The notes: generated from the letters alone by a model not told the origin. DNA of 64,000 nt from Bryobacteraceae bacterium (GCA_041394945.1 JAWKHH010000002.1:1372501-1436500); one strand, 5' to 3'; shown: positions 1 through 10,664, counted from the stretch's first letter. Numbers and translations: made by a program.

Positions 1-949
<949 letters not shown>

Positions 950-978
<29 letters not shown>

Positions 979-3421
979 TCTGGTGGGCGTTCGCGTGAGT
1001 GTGCCCGGCCCCGCCAGCCAACATCAGGTCGAGGATCAGGCTCGTCAATCGAGTACGACTCTCGGCCCGAATTTGTTCCGTTTCTCCGTCGATCGTCACC
1101 AACACAGGATCGCGGCTCTCGAGGAGGGTCCGCAAGGCTGGGCTTGCGCCCGCCGGTATCAGTCCTTGTAGCGCGCCTTTGCTATTCGCCCAGACGAAGG
1201 CGGAGTGATGCACGCCGGAACCTTCGGGGAGTTGCTGCCGGAACGCCGCCGACCGCGTCAGGCCCGTACCGGCGGCTCGCGTCGCGAGCGCCCTTGCCGC
1301 CGTCGCGCGGTCCGTGGAGAACACGAGGTAGCCGCTGTCCTGTGTCCAGTAGAGCGTCACCAGCGACGCCGCGCTCTTGAGCGTCGTCCAGTTTTGGCCG
1401 TTCACCGTTTCGTGTCCCAGCGTCAGCTTCCTCGGCGCCTGGTCCGCCGTTAGGTGTCCGTTGAACGCGTCCACGATCCGCTGTACCGCCGTCTCGAGCG
1501 CACCGGGCCGGATCGATTCCATCACCCCTACCCAACCCGGCACTGGCGCCGTCGGCGTCTCGACCGCCAGGGTGAAGTCCGTTCCGAGCGCCGCCGCGAT
1601 GTCCGCCGACACGCTGATTCCCGTCGTCTGCTCGAACTCGCGCAGGCTACTCGTGAATTGCGGGTCCACCGCGCCGAGCCGGCTCACCAGTTCGTCGAAC
1701 GCCTGATGGGGATCGCGCGTCGATGCCGACACGGCCAATACCGCGCTGCTCGATATGTACTCGGCTGACCCGCCCGTCCCGGGCGTCGCCAGCCACGAGG
1801 CGATCCCTTGCCGCGACCCCTGGAAGTGGAGCGACGCTCCGTTCTGCGTTGCCGTGCGCTGCTCGAAAAACAACCGCCGCACCTCGTTCGCGCCCAGCGC
1901 GCCGGCCCGCGCCCGCTCTGATTGGGGCATGGACGCCGCCAGGCCTTCCAGATCGATTCCGAACAGGATGCCGACGCCGCGCTGGTAGCGCGCCCGGATA
2001 TCGGCCGCGAATCCCGAATTCGCGCCGGCGCCGATCTGCGACCGCAACGCGGCCAGGTGCTCGGAGGTATCGCTCAGCAAAAGCACTCCGTTGGCGACGC
2101 TCCAACTCGTCCTCGGTCCGGGGGATGGCATCTGCTGCAGGGCTCGATCCACGGCCGCGGGGTCACCCGTGATCCGGGAAACCAACAGCGGTTGTCCGTC
2201 CTCGCTCGAGCCCGGATTCCGGACCAGCATCAAGGCGATTTCGTCGCCGAGCAGAGGCGAAATCGCTTGAATGCTTGTCAGGTGCGCACGCAATTCCTTG
2301 CCTCCGTCGGACTCCCACCATTCGCGGAGAACGGCGCTCTCCTGCGCCCGCTGATCGACGAGCGCCACCACCTGCGCGATCGCGCTCGACGAATTCGGCG
2401 CGGCCACGTAGATGTGCGCCGCCGCTGGCAGATAGGTCACCAGCGCGGGCTGGGTGCGGACGCCCGTATCGATCGCCGCGATCTGCTTTTCCAGGTGTGC
2501 GAAGTCGGCGAGAAGCGTCAGGTATTTCTCCGCGTTCTCGCTCCAGGCGATGGCCGCCGGAACGCCGCCGGAACGGGGCGACCCCGAACCGTCCTGCTCG
2601 CCCGGCTTCAACAACCGGTTCGATCCGCCATGCTCCACCGCCACCGATCCTTCCACGACGCTGACAACGGACCCGCCCGCGCCCGCCGAAACGCCGAACA
2701 CCGTCCCCTTCACCAACGCGAGCGTATCGCGCGTCGCCACGCGCAGATGCCCGCGCCGCTGTTTGGCCGCCTCGAGCAGGACGTCGCCGCGGTCGAGATC
2801 GAGCGACAGCCCGCTCCAGGCCGCGCGCACCGCCACTTGCGTCCGTTCGTTCACCTCCACGCGCGAGCCGTCGCGCAAGCGCAGCACGGCGTGCGAACCG
2901 GCGCCGGTCCGCAACGGCTCGGCTTCGCCAAGCGTCAGCCCCGCGCGGACCATTTCTCCATCCTGCAGAAACACCTCCCCGCTCGCCGACTCCACGGTCG
3001 CCCTCGGGCCGCTGCCCGCCAGGGCGCGATCGATCGGGGCGCGCCCTGCGTAAAGCAGAGCCACGGCCGCGCCGGCTGCGATCGCATAGGGCGCCCACGA
3101 ACGCCGCCTCGGGGCCGCCGGCATCGCCACGACTCGTGTTTCCGTCGCGCCTCCGTTCAATGTCGCTCGGCAAGCCGCGCAGCGGCTCACGTGATCTTCG
3201 AGCAGCAGGCGCTTGCCTCCTTCAAGGCTCCCGGCGCGGTAGGCGGCCATGGAGGCTTGGAAGCCGGAGCACAACGCCGGCGTCGCAAAACCGCCGCCGG
3301 CGGCGATCTTTCGCCACACCTCGTCACGGCTTTGCTCGAAGGCGCCGGGGTCCGACGGTTCGCTGCGAACCTGATCCAACAGTTCCTCGAATCGCTTTTC
3401 GTTCATGTTCTCGTTTGCCAT
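950..3421 (-). CDS. Zinc-finger anti-sigma / FecR-domain membrane protein, 823 aa
   Basis: Probable anti-sigma factor and envelope sensor. The cytoplasmic N-terminus carries an HxxxCxxC anti-sigma zinc finger (H77, C81, C84). A single membrane helix lies at about 110-126, followed by a FecR-like periplasmic domain (about 145-265) and a roughly 550-residue extracellular region that I do not recognise beyond a loose likeness to DUF3352-type proteins. The ATG at 3421 is preceded by GGGAG. It lies 16 bases downstream of an ECF sigma factor gene and overlaps the ABC ATPase start, which supports a sigma/anti-sigma/effector operon. The C-terminal part is unusually long for an anti-sigma factor, so it may also act as a periplasmic effector or ligand sensor. 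Confidence 0.8.
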
Positions 3422-3437
3422 CGTTTTTCTCCCGCGC

Positions 3438-3977
3438 CTAGCGCATTACTTCTTCCTGCAGCGTGTGCCGGATCCGGTGGAGCCGCGTGGCCACCGTACC
3501 TCGTTCCATTTCGAACAAATCCGCCAGTTCGATGTTGCTCAGTCCCTCCACGTACCGGAGCACGAACAGCTCCGCGTCGTGGGCCGGTAGTCGCGCCAGC
3601 GCCTGACGCAGGCGCTCCTTCAGCACCAGGGTCTCTTCGAGAGGCGGTCCGACTGCTTCGTGACGCCATTCGCCGCCGTCGATGGCGTTTTCAGCGCGGC
3701 TGGCCCGCTGGCGCAGCAGGTCGATCGCCGCATTCGACGCCGCCCGCTTCAAGTACGCTTCGGGAGACCGCGCCGCGTCGATCGATCCGGCGTGGTTCCA
3801 GATCCGCAGAAACACTGTTTGCAGCACGTCTTCCGCGTCGGACGCGTTGCCTGTGACGCGCAATGCCGCCCTGTAAACGCATGCAGCGTAACGGTGATAC
3901 AGTTCCGCGAATTCAGGAGTCACGACAGGGGGCGGCGGCGCCGCTTCTTCGACTAGGATAGCTGTTCGGGTCTGCAA
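3438..3977 (-). CDS. ECF-type RNA polymerase sigma factor, TTG start
   Basis: Sigma-70 family transcription initiation factor of the extracytoplasmic-function size (179 aa). Region 2 has the typical acidic run (SDAEDVLQTVFLRIW), and region 4 has the recognition helix (LSNIELADLFEMERGTVATR). The start at 3977 is TTG, preceded by a strong AGGTGAGGAG on the minus strand; no in-frame ATG gives a complete region 2. It is the first gene of an operon with a zinc-finger anti-sigma factor. The gene is divergent from the heptaheme cytochrome gene, with 91 bases between them that must hold both promoters, so this factor could help control the cytochrome genes; that link is inference only. Confidence 0.88.
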   Translation of the reverse strand: MQTRTAILVEEAAPPPPVVTPEFAELYHRYAACVYRAALRVTGNASDAEDVLQTVFLRIWNHAGSIDAARSPEAYLKRAASNAAIDLLRQRASRAENAIDGGEWRHEAVGPPLEETLVLKERLRQALARLPAHDAELFVLRYVEGLSNIELADLFEMERGTVATRLHRIRHTLQEEVMR

Positions 3978-4068
3978 TTCCGCTCCTCACCTTTCATTAC
4001 GATTGCGCCGTGCGGATTATTACAGCGCGAGTGGCCCTCTAACTGCACCATCTTCGATAGAATTGACC

Positions 4069-4989
4069 ATGCGGAGATTTTTCGTTGTTCTCCTACCCGG
4101 GGTGTTGCTGATCTTACCCCCTCCATCCGATGCGCAGGACGAAGCCTCGGCTGCCTGTTTGGAATGCCACGCCGGAAACGCTGACTCCAAGCGCGGCGGC
4201 ATCGAGATCGATCCGGAAGCCTGGAAGACGTCGACCCACGCCACCATACTCGGCTGCGCGGGCTGCCACTCGGAAGGTTTCTCCGACTACCCTCACAAGG
4301 GCAAGCGCGCCGACGCTCCAGACTGCACCGTCTGCCATAGCGGCGACAGTTCCAAGCCCTACGACCGCGCCAAGATCGAGGAAGATGTCAAAAACAGCGT
4401 CCACGTGACGCTCCTCGCACGTCTCAGCGGCAATCATCGCGCGGAGGGCGAACTGCCCACTTTCCGTTGCGTGAATTGCCACTACCCACACGACTTCCGG
4501 CCGGTTGCGGCGATGGGGACGATTGCCGACGCGGTCCGCATCGGCAATGCGGTTTGTCTGCAGTGTCACGCCCAGCCAGGGCGCGGCGACGGCGTCACCG
4601 CCGAACAGGCCCGCGCCAACCTTACCGCCAAGCACGAGTTCATCCCGATGTGGGACCTGCATACACAGGCGGCCCGCTGCGTCGATTGCCACACCCCGGG
4701 CAAAGAGGAGACCATCCATCGCATCCTGCCCGCCTCCCAGGCTCAGCACGATTGCGTCCAGTGCCATAGCAAGGATTCGCTGCTGTTGCGCAAGCTCTAC
4801 AAACACGTCGCCGCCGAGCAGCGCTCGAAGGGCGGGATCGTCAACTCCGTGATCTACAACGACGCCTATCTGATCGGCGCGACCCGCTACGAGTGGCTCG
4901 ACCAATTGGGGCTCGGGTTGCTTGCCGCCGCCCTGGCCGGCATCGTTCTCCATGCGCTTGGCCGTGTCGCCACCCGCCGAAAAGCATGA
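4069..4989 (+). CDS. Heptaheme c-type cytochrome with C-terminal membrane anchor
   Basis: Periplasmic multiheme electron carrier (306 aa). It has a signal peptide at 1-22 and seven CxxCH heme sites starting at residues 30, 63, 86, 134, 163, 204 and 229. A single hydrophobic helix (about 278-297) followed by a basic tail anchors it to the inner membrane. The reading frame stays open upstream to a TTG at 4003, but the ATG at 4069 gives the signal peptide and is preferred. Its stop overlaps the start of a cytochrome b gene (ATGA), so the two are probably a quinol:cytochrome c module, with the b subunit taking electrons from quinol and this subunit passing them to periplasmic carriers or to the Mtr-like conduit next door. 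Confidence 0.9.
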   Translation: MRRFFVVLLPGVLLILPPPSDAQDEASAACLECHAGNADSKRGGIEIDPEAWKTSTHATILGCAGCHSEGFSDYPHKGKRADAPDCTVCHSGDSSKPYDRAKIEEDVKNSVHVTLLARLSGNHRAEGELPTFRCVNCHYPHDFRPVAAMGTIADAVRIGNAVCLQCHAQPGRGDGVTAEQARANLTAKHEFIPMWDLHTQAARCVDCHTPGKEETIHRILPASQAQHDCVQCHSKDSLLLRKLYKHVAAEQRSKGGIVNSVIYNDAYLIGATRYEWLDQLGLGLLAAALAGIVLHALGRVATRRKA

Positions 4990-5645
4990 CGAAGGGAACC
5001 AACCGAAACATGAACGCCGACTTCTATCCACGCTGGCTCCGCGCATGGCATTGGTCCAATGCCGTGCTTTTCGCGGCGCTGCTCGCCACCGGGGCCAGCA
5101 TGCATTTCGCCGAACCAGGCGCTCCTCAGGTGGACTTCCGCACCGCACGCTTCGTTCACAACACCGCAGGCATCCTGCTGACGCTCGGTTATCTGATTTT
5201 CCTTGTACGGAATACGCTCAGCGGCAATGGCCGATACTACTTGCCCGAGGGGGACGACCTCGGCGCGGGAATCCTTCGCCAGGTCCGCTATTATCTCGTC
5301 GGTATCTTTCGCGGCGACCCGCACCCCTATCACCATATCCCCGGACGGAAGTTCAACCCGATGCAGAAGCTCACCTACCTCGGGTTGATGTACCTGGTTT
5401 TTCCGGGGATCGTCGTCACCGGGTGGCTGATGTTCTTTCCGGAGAAGATGCCGGAGCGGATCGACGGGCTGCCCGGCGCCGGTGCGGTTTCGCTCGCCCA
5501 CGCCATCATCGGCTATGCCCTGGCGCTGTTCCTGGTGGTGCACATCTATCTGGGCACAACGGGCTCGACGCCCCTGGCTCTATTCCGCGAGATGATCTCC
5601 GGCGCCCACGCCGAGACGCCGGGCGAGAACACGCCCGCCGCGTAG
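4986..5645 (+). CDS. Cytochrome b561-type membrane subunit
   Basis: Integral membrane diheme cytochrome b of the type seen in formate dehydrogenase, Ni-Fe hydrogenase and thiosulfate reductase (219 aa). It has four hydrophobic helices. Histidines that could bind heme lie in the first helix (WHWSN), in the second (FVHNTAG), and in the last (AHAIIGYALALFLVVHIYLG). The start at 4986 overlaps the heptaheme stop by four bases. Expected role: oxidise menaquinol or ubiquinol and reduce the attached heptaheme protein, or the reverse. No catalytic molybdenum subunit is nearby, which argues for a stand-alone quinone/cytochrome module. It is convergent with the NapC-like gene, 19 bases away. Confidence 0.88.
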   Translation: MTKGTNRNMNADFYPRWLRAWHWSNAVLFAALLATGASMHFAEPGAPQVDFRTARFVHNTAGILLTLGYLIFLVRNTLSGNGRYYLPEGDDLGAGILRQVRYYLVGIFRGDPHPYHHIPGRKFNPMQKLTYLGLMYLVFPGIVVTGWLMFFPEKMPERIDGLPGAGAVSLAHAIIGYALALFLVVHIYLGTTGSTPLALFREMISGAHAETPGENTPAA

Positions 5646-5664
5646 ATAGCTTCGCGCGGCGGCG

Positions 5665-7131
5665 CTACTCCTCGCTCCGAAGCCCAAGATCCTGGAGGAT
5701 TTTCGGCTTCTCCTCCTCCATCGCCAGCAGCACATGGCAACCGTTGCAGTCCTGAGCGATGGCCTTCGCTCCGTCGACCGTCTTGTGCTCTTCGTCGTGG
5801 CAACGGAAGCAGCCGGGGAAGTCGTTGTGCCCGATGTTGTTGATGTAGGTGCCCCAGGTGATCTTCATCTCGGGGAAGATGTTTCGCTGCCAAATCTTCA
5901 GCACGGTGGCCGCCGCGCGGTCGACATCGGAGGCGCGTTTCGCGGCCGCTTCCGGCTGCTGTTCCCGGAAATACTGGCGGACCGCCTCCGGAATCGCTGT
6001 CTCCGCCTTCTCGGTCGAGTCATAGTTGGTCTTCAGAATCTCGAGCGCGGCCTTGCGCACCAGCGGCAGGTCGGCCGGGATGTCGCCGGTGGACATGGCG
6101 CGATCCACCGCGCGCTCCGGCAGTTCCATGGCATGGCTCGGACGATTGTGGCAATCCATGCAGTCCATTTCGCGGACATCCATTCCGGCCACGTCCTGCT
6201 GCGTCGTCTTCGGAGCGAAAAACTCGTGCTTTTCGCTATCGCGGCTGTACTCCACCCATGGGATCTTCTGGCGCTCACGGTCCGTGTGCGCATAGCGAAT
6301 CTTCACTCCTTTGCCCACATGCGCCGTGTGAATGCCGTAGCCGCCCGCGCTGCCCCCGCCGATCCGGAGCAGCAGGACCGAGTCGGACCGCACTCCTTCG
6401 TCGCTGTAGTGCGGGATCACCCGCAGCCGGTCCGCGCCGAACTTGTCCGGCCAGTGGCAGCCCTCGCAGGTCTCGCGCGCCGGGCGGAGGTTCGGAATCG
6501 GCACCTGGATCGGCCTCTCATACGTGTTCAGCGTCACCGCGAACACCTGGTGCACCCCCGACAGCTTGCTCTGCACAAACCACGAAGCTCCGGGGCCGAT
6601 ATGGCACTTCACGCATTCGACGCGCGAGTGCGGCGAGTTCTGGTATGCCGTGAATTCCGGCTTCATCACGACGTGACACGTCTGCCCGCAAAACTGGACG
6701 CTGTCCATGTGTTCCACGGCCCGGTAGGTGAGATTGGCGCCGATCGCCACGTTCACCACGGTCGCGCCCAGCACAAACGTCGCCAGGCGCCGGAAGTCCG
6801 GATTCTGCCAACTCAGCGACTTCACCCCGATCGCTTCCCGCAGGCGACCGGCCGGCCCCAGCTTCCGCCGAAGAACCGCGATCCCCAACGGAATCATGAT
6901 CAGTCCGCCGAAGAAGAACATCGGCAGCACGAGGAACAGGAGAATGCCGATGTAGGCGCTTCCGGCATGGCCCCCTAGGTAGGTCGGCAGCAGGAACAAC
7001 CACAGGATTCCCGCCGTCGTCACCAACAGGACGCCGATCCGGCTGATCCAGTTGTTGGAAAGCTGAATGAGCGGCGACAGGCGCTGCTGCCAGTCGCCGC
7101 TCTGGGAGGGGTTCACGGTATTTTCGGGCAT
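5665..7131 (-). CDS. Inner-membrane NapC/NirT-like multiheme cytochrome c (6 heme sites)
   Basis: Likely quinol dehydrogenase feeding electrons to the periplasm (488 aa). Three hydrophobic helices (about 30-50, 58-82, 114-134) are followed by heme sites at 148, 173, 222, 324, 441 and 462. The first site is CGQTCH, a CX3CH spacing, followed by the conserved HVVMKPEFTAY stretch expected of NapC/NirT proteins; the other five are CxxCH. It is the last gene of the minus-strand Mtr-like cluster, 10 bases after a small membrane protein. The topology resembles inner-membrane quinol oxidases such as ImcH of Geobacter, which pass electrons to periplasmic cytochromes. Direction of flow and partner are inferred. 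Confidence 0.88.
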   Translation of the reverse strand: MPENTVNPSQSGDWQQRLSPLIQLSNNWISRIGVLLVTTAGILWLFLLPTYLGGHAGSAYIGILLFLVLPMFFFGGLIMIPLGIAVLRRKLGPAGRLREAIGVKSLSWQNPDFRRLATFVLGATVVNVAIGANLTYRAVEHMDSVQFCGQTCHVVMKPEFTAYQNSPHSRVECVKCHIGPGASWFVQSKLSGVHQVFAVTLNTYERPIQVPIPNLRPARETCEGCHWPDKFGADRLRVIPHYSDEGVRSDSVLLLRIGGGSAGGYGIHTAHVGKGVKIRYAHTDRERQKIPWVEYSRDSEKHEFFAPKTTQQDVAGMDVREMDCMDCHNRPSHAMELPERAVDRAMSTGDIPADLPLVRKAALEILKTNYDSTEKAETAIPEAVRQYFREQQPEAAAKRASDVDRAAATVLKIWQRNIFPEMKITWGTYINNIGHNDFPGCFRCHDEEHKTVDGAKAIAQDCNGCHVLLAMEEEKPKILQDLGLRSEE

Positions 7132-7141
7132 TAGTTCGATA

Positions 7142-7426
7142 TCACTGAGCGATAACCCTGGTCGACTCCATCCACAGTTGGTAGAAATACACGCCCACCA
7201 GCACGAGTCCGTAGGCCACCGTGACGATGGTCAGCGTCTTGCCCCAGCGGTCCATCCAGGCGATTCGCGATGCGTAGGCGTCCTGCTGACGGATGACGCC
7301 GGCATCGCCTTCGCGAAGATGGATCGTATCGTCTTCATGGGAGGCCGACATCATCCGGATGACGGCCAAAGCCAGCACCGCCACGGCCATGACAGCCCAG
7401 ATGGCTACCAGCGGTATCAGATTCAT
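7142..7426 (-). CDS. Small two-helix membrane protein in cytochrome cluster
   Basis: Unrecognised 94-residue inner-membrane protein. It has hydrophobic helices at about 3-24 and 63-85, separated by a charged loop with several acidic residues; there is no cysteine and no heme site. The ATG at 7426 follows a GGAGACT-type ribosome site. It lies 10 bases before the NapC-like gene and 34 bases after the monoheme cytochrome gene, so it belongs to the electron-transfer operon and may be an assembly or scaffold subunit of the NapC-like protein. Confidence 0.75.
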   Translation of the reverse strand: MNLIPLVAIWAVMAVAVLALAVIRMMSASHEDDTIHLREGDAGVIRQQDAYASRIAWMDRWGKTLTIVTVAYGLVLVGVYFYQLWMESTRVIAQ

Positions 7427-7460
7427 CGCAGTCTCCTTTCGTCGCTTCGAGGCAGGTACT

Positions 7461-7667
7461 CTACTTCTTACAAGCCTTCACGTCCTTCTTCTCGCCGTAG
7501 CACTTGCCCACGTCGTTGAGGTCCTTCGACTTCGCCGAGACATGGCAGGTCACACAGCCCGTCTTTTCTTTCTTCGTGTACTCCGGCTTGGCGAAGCTTG
7601 TCTGCAGGTTGACCAGCAGACCCGCCGCGAGAAAAACCGCCGGAAGGATGAATCGGAAGAGTTTCAT
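7461..7667 (-). CDS. Small monoheme cytochrome c
   Basis: Periplasmic 68-residue electron carrier with a signal peptide (cleavage probably after SFA, residue 26) and a single CVTCH heme site at 38-42. The mature part is only about 42 residues and Lys-rich, with two further cysteines at 56 and 66 that could form a disulfide. The ATG at 7667 gives a clean signal peptide; an in-frame start 15 bases upstream would only add MTGGT. It could shuttle electrons between the NapC-like protein and the decaheme conduit. Confidence 0.8.
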   Translation of the reverse strand: MKLFRFILPAVFLAAGLLVNLQTSFAKPEYTKKEKTGCVTCHVSAKSKDLNDVGKCYGEKKDVKACKK

Positions 7668-7760
7668 TGTGCCTCCAGTCACCGAATGTGCAATCCAGAT
7701 GCCACCGAGAATACTAACAAAATCTTCGAGTTACGCGGACGATGGGCCATATCCCCCAGC

Positions 7761-9707
7761 CTAGCGCCCCCCTAGCCCCAGGCTGACCACGAACAGGTGC
7801 GCACGGAATCCCTCGGCGGCGAAGAACGGCTCGGTCAATCCATGCCATCTCCATTCCGCCTTCGCCGTCACACCCTTGTGAAGCGGCGCCAGCACCCGGC
7901 CCACCGGCTGATACAAACGCGTCGGCCTGCTTCCGGAGGAGACAAACGCCGCGCCGCCGGCCGCCAGGCCGAACCGCGCTCCGGTCCACTCGAGCAGACC
8001 GCTCAGCCCATGCGCGTTCTCCCGGTAGAAGCTCCGCTCCGGGCTCAACGCCTGCGGTGCCAGGTAGAAGATGTCGCTGCGCAGCGTGGATCGCGAGTAG
8101 GTCATCGATCCCACCACGCCCTTCAGCTTCTCCGGAGTCCACAATACCCCGAGCGACGCGGACCGGCTGAGGAAGTCGTAGCCGCCCAGCCGGGACGGGT
8201 TCTTGTTCTCGAGCGCCTGCACGTTGGCGTGCAGGGCCAGAGACGACGCCGGCTGAAACCGCACCTGCGACCGTAGCTTCTGGTAGTCGTTCAGGCTCGT
8301 CGTGTACCAGCTCCGAGCGCCGTCGCCGCGGGCGCCTTCGTAGTCGGCCTGGACCCGCAGCTTGTCCGTGGGGCGCGCCACCACGCCGAGGAGACCAGTG
8401 TGGCGGCGCAACTCGGCGGTGCTCGGGCCGCCCAGTTGCGGCGCGCGCGTGGCCGCGTCGCCCCACAGATACTGATGGCCGCCGCGCAGCGTCAGCCACC
8501 GCGCGACATCCACGAATCCGTCCAGTTGCTGCCTGCTCCAGTTCCACGTCAGCCGGTCGGCCAGGAATACGCTCATCGGCGCCGGCAGCGTCTCGGAGAT
8601 CGCCGCTCCCCCGGCGTTGTGCAGCCGGTCGGTCATCCATGTCTCTACCAACCGCACGCGGCTCACCGGCCGCACCTCCACAGACGCGCTGGCCGACGTC
8701 CGCGGCTGCTTGGCTTCGACGAACGTCATCCCGCGCAGCGCATTGGCGAACACGAGCGCGTTGCGAGATACGAATCGCCCGGCGGCGTCGGCCGTGTATT
8801 CGGAATCGGTTCGCGGACGGCTGTAGAGGAACTGTCCCGTGAAGTCCACCCAGTGCGCCGGGCTCGCCGTGAACAACCCTTTCGAGTAAAGCGTGTTCCC
8901 CCGCACTCGATATCCCTGGTTCAGCTGATCGAGCCGCAAGGTCTCGCCGAGAAACGGCGTCGTCCGGTTGCCTTCATTCAGGCCCGAGTCTGTGAAAGCG
9001 TCGTTCTGGTGGAACTTCGTCCCCCCCTGCTCGAGCGTCAGGTGCCAGCGGGTTTGCTCCAGCCGTACGCCGCCACGGAACAGGTCCGTGCGGTCGGCCA
9101 TCGTGCCCGCCACCGCATACTCGTTGATATCGGCGACGAAGTGGGTGATCCCGGCGCCCGTGCCCGAGTCGACCGACCAGGCGAAGAACGGAGTCACGGT
9201 CCGGCCCGGAAACAGCGTCAGTTCGAGGTCGTTGCCGCGCCGCCGCAGGTCAGAAGACTGGCCGTTCAACGCATAGCTCGGGAGCTGGTTGAAGTACGCC
9301 AGATTCCGGTAACGGACGTCGAGCCGGTAGACGCCGCTGCGCTCGGCGTAGAGCGACGACGTGTTGTACGGCTCGCCTCCCCAACTATCGGCACGCAGTT
9401 CCAGCCGGTCGAACATCTTGCCCTGCGCGGGCAGGACCAGGTTGAACCGGAACAGCTTCGGTCCGTCTCCCAGGTTCACCACGCTCCGGTACGCGGAGGT
9501 GCTGCCCCGGATGTCACCCACCGCCCGGTAACCGAATTCCACAGACCATTCCGGCTTCTCGGTCACCGGCTGTGGCGATTCGGCCGGAGCCTCCTCCGTT
9601 TTGGCTTCCTGTGCGGCCGCCTCTGGAGCCTTTTCCTCGGCTCTCTCCTGAGCGCGGCACGGCCACGCCGTCAGCAACAACGCAACTACGATCGGGATCG
9701 GTTTCAT
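7761..9707 (-). CDS. MtrB/PioB-like outer-membrane beta-barrel protein
   Basis: Predicted outer-membrane porin that would sheathe the decaheme protein encoded just upstream (648 aa). It has a signal peptide (1-20), an Ala/Glu/Pro-rich periplasmic stretch, then about 600 residues of alternating aromatic/polar strands (for example GVYRLDVRYRNLAYF, RWHLTLEQGG) ending in FVVSLGLGGR, typical of a barrel closing strand. Its ATG overlaps the stop of the DmsE-type gene (ATGA). There is no CxxC motif near the N-terminus, unlike Shewanella MtrB. The MtrB assignment rests on size, barrel character and position between or next to two decaheme genes, not on recognised sequence identity. Confidence 0.75.
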   Translation of the reverse strand: MKPIPIVVALLLTAWPCRAQERAEEKAPEAAAQEAKTEEAPAESPQPVTEKPEWSVEFGYRAVGDIRGSTSAYRSVVNLGDGPKLFRFNLVLPAQGKMFDRLELRADSWGGEPYNTSSLYAERSGVYRLDVRYRNLAYFNQLPSYALNGQSSDLRRRGNDLELTLFPGRTVTPFFAWSVDSGTGAGITHFVADINEYAVAGTMADRTDLFRGGVRLEQTRWHLTLEQGGTKFHQNDAFTDSGLNEGNRTTPFLGETLRLDQLNQGYRVRGNTLYSKGLFTASPAHWVDFTGQFLYSRPRTDSEYTADAAGRFVSRNALVFANALRGMTFVEAKQPRTSASASVEVRPVSRVRLVETWMTDRLHNAGGAAISETLPAPMSVFLADRLTWNWSRQQLDGFVDVARWLTLRGGHQYLWGDAATRAPQLGGPSTAELRRHTGLLGVVARPTDKLRVQADYEGARGDGARSWYTTSLNDYQKLRSQVRFQPASSLALHANVQALENKNPSRLGGYDFLSRSASLGVLWTPEKLKGVVGSMTYSRSTLRSDIFYLAPQALSPERSFYRENAHGLSGLLEWTGARFGLAAGGAAFVSSGSRPTRLYQPVGRVLAPLHKGVTAKAEWRWHGLTEPFFAAEGFRAHLFVVSLGLGGR

Positions 9708-10630
9708 CGCAGCAGACTCCGGTTCACATGCGAACCATGGATCTTGGTGTGGCACGCGGTGCAGTTCCGGTACCTCTCGGACCGCAGGTCATGGAAGGCC
9801 GGCGGCGCCCCGCCCGGCGTCGTGCTCACTGCGCCCAACCCCGAGTGGCACTCCAGGCACAGGAAGCGCACTTGCGGCCGCGTCAGCATCCGCGGATTTG
9901 CCGATCCGTGCGGCTCGTGGCAGGCCGTGCATCCTTCCACCCGCATCGGCGCGTGTTCGAATGCGAACGGGCCCCGCTTGTCGCCGTGGCATCGCAGGCA
10001 GCCCGGTTCGTTGAAGTTGTTCCGCAGCGGCTGGTTCACCATCGTCCTGCCGTGCGGATTGTGGCAATCGAGGCACGACATCGCCCCCTGCGTCACTGGG
10101 TGCCGGTGCGGCCTGGTGAATTCGGCGGACTGCGAAGTATGGCATCCGTTGCACAACTGGTTCTGGGCGACCGCCGTCTTTGGCCGCGCCGGCTTCTTGT
10201 GAACGCTGTGACACGATACACACCCGGTCTGGCCGCGTGCATGCCCGCCCTGGATCCGTCCGACGTGGGTGGTCTGGTTGCGGTGGCAGGTGAGGCACGT
10301 CCGGTCGGCTTCGGCCGGCGGTAGCTTCGCGGGTTGACGGATGTCGGCGGGGTCCACGGATTCGGCGTGTTTGCCGCCGGGGCCGTGGCAGGATTCGCAT
10401 GCCTGGCCCTCAAAGCCCCGGCGTTTGTCTGTTTCTACGATTTGGTGCGGGCTACGGCCGAAGTCCTTGTAGATGTCCTCGTGACAGGCGCTGCACATCT
10501 CCGAACCGGCGTATTGCGGTTCACTGGCGGCTGGTTCGGCGGCGGAGCCGGCAGCGGTTGCCGCCGGCTCCTGTGCCGTACCTTCCTGGGCCCACACCGC
10601 GACTGCCGCCAGCAGGACGAGGATGATCAT
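9704..10630 (-). CDS. DmsE/MtrA-type periplasmic decaheme cytochrome c
   Basis: Decaheme electron wire (308 aa). A signal peptide (1-14, cleaved after VWA) is followed by an Ala-rich linker and ten CxxCH sites starting at residues 46, 78, 112, 137, 160, 186, 211, 234, 258 and 290. Spacing and the repeated GCxxCHxxHG style match the DmsE/MtrA family, whose members sit inside an outer-membrane barrel and carry electrons between periplasm and cell surface. The ATG at 10630 is chosen because it starts the signal peptide; the open frame continues upstream without one. The next gene is the barrel, overlapped by four bases. Confidence 0.93.
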   Translation of the reverse strand: MIILVLLAAVAVWAQEGTAQEPAATAAGSAAEPAASEPQYAGSEMCSACHEDIYKDFGRSPHQIVETDKRRGFEGQACESCHGPGGKHAESVDPADIRQPAKLPPAEADRTCLTCHRNQTTHVGRIQGGHARGQTGCVSCHSVHKKPARPKTAVAQNQLCNGCHTSQSAEFTRPHRHPVTQGAMSCLDCHNPHGRTMVNQPLRNNFNEPGCLRCHGDKRGPFAFEHAPMRVEGCTACHEPHGSANPRMLTRPQVRFLCLECHSGLGAVSTTPGGAPPAFHDLRSERYRNCTACHTKIHGSHVNRSLLR

Positions 10631-10664
10631 GGTTGGCCTCCGGCCGTAGTTGCCCGTTTTCGCG

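Noticed and set aside
4003..4068. N-terminal extension of the heptaheme protein from TTG at 4003
   Set aside because: It would place 22 polar residues before the signal peptide; ATG at 4069 is the natural start.
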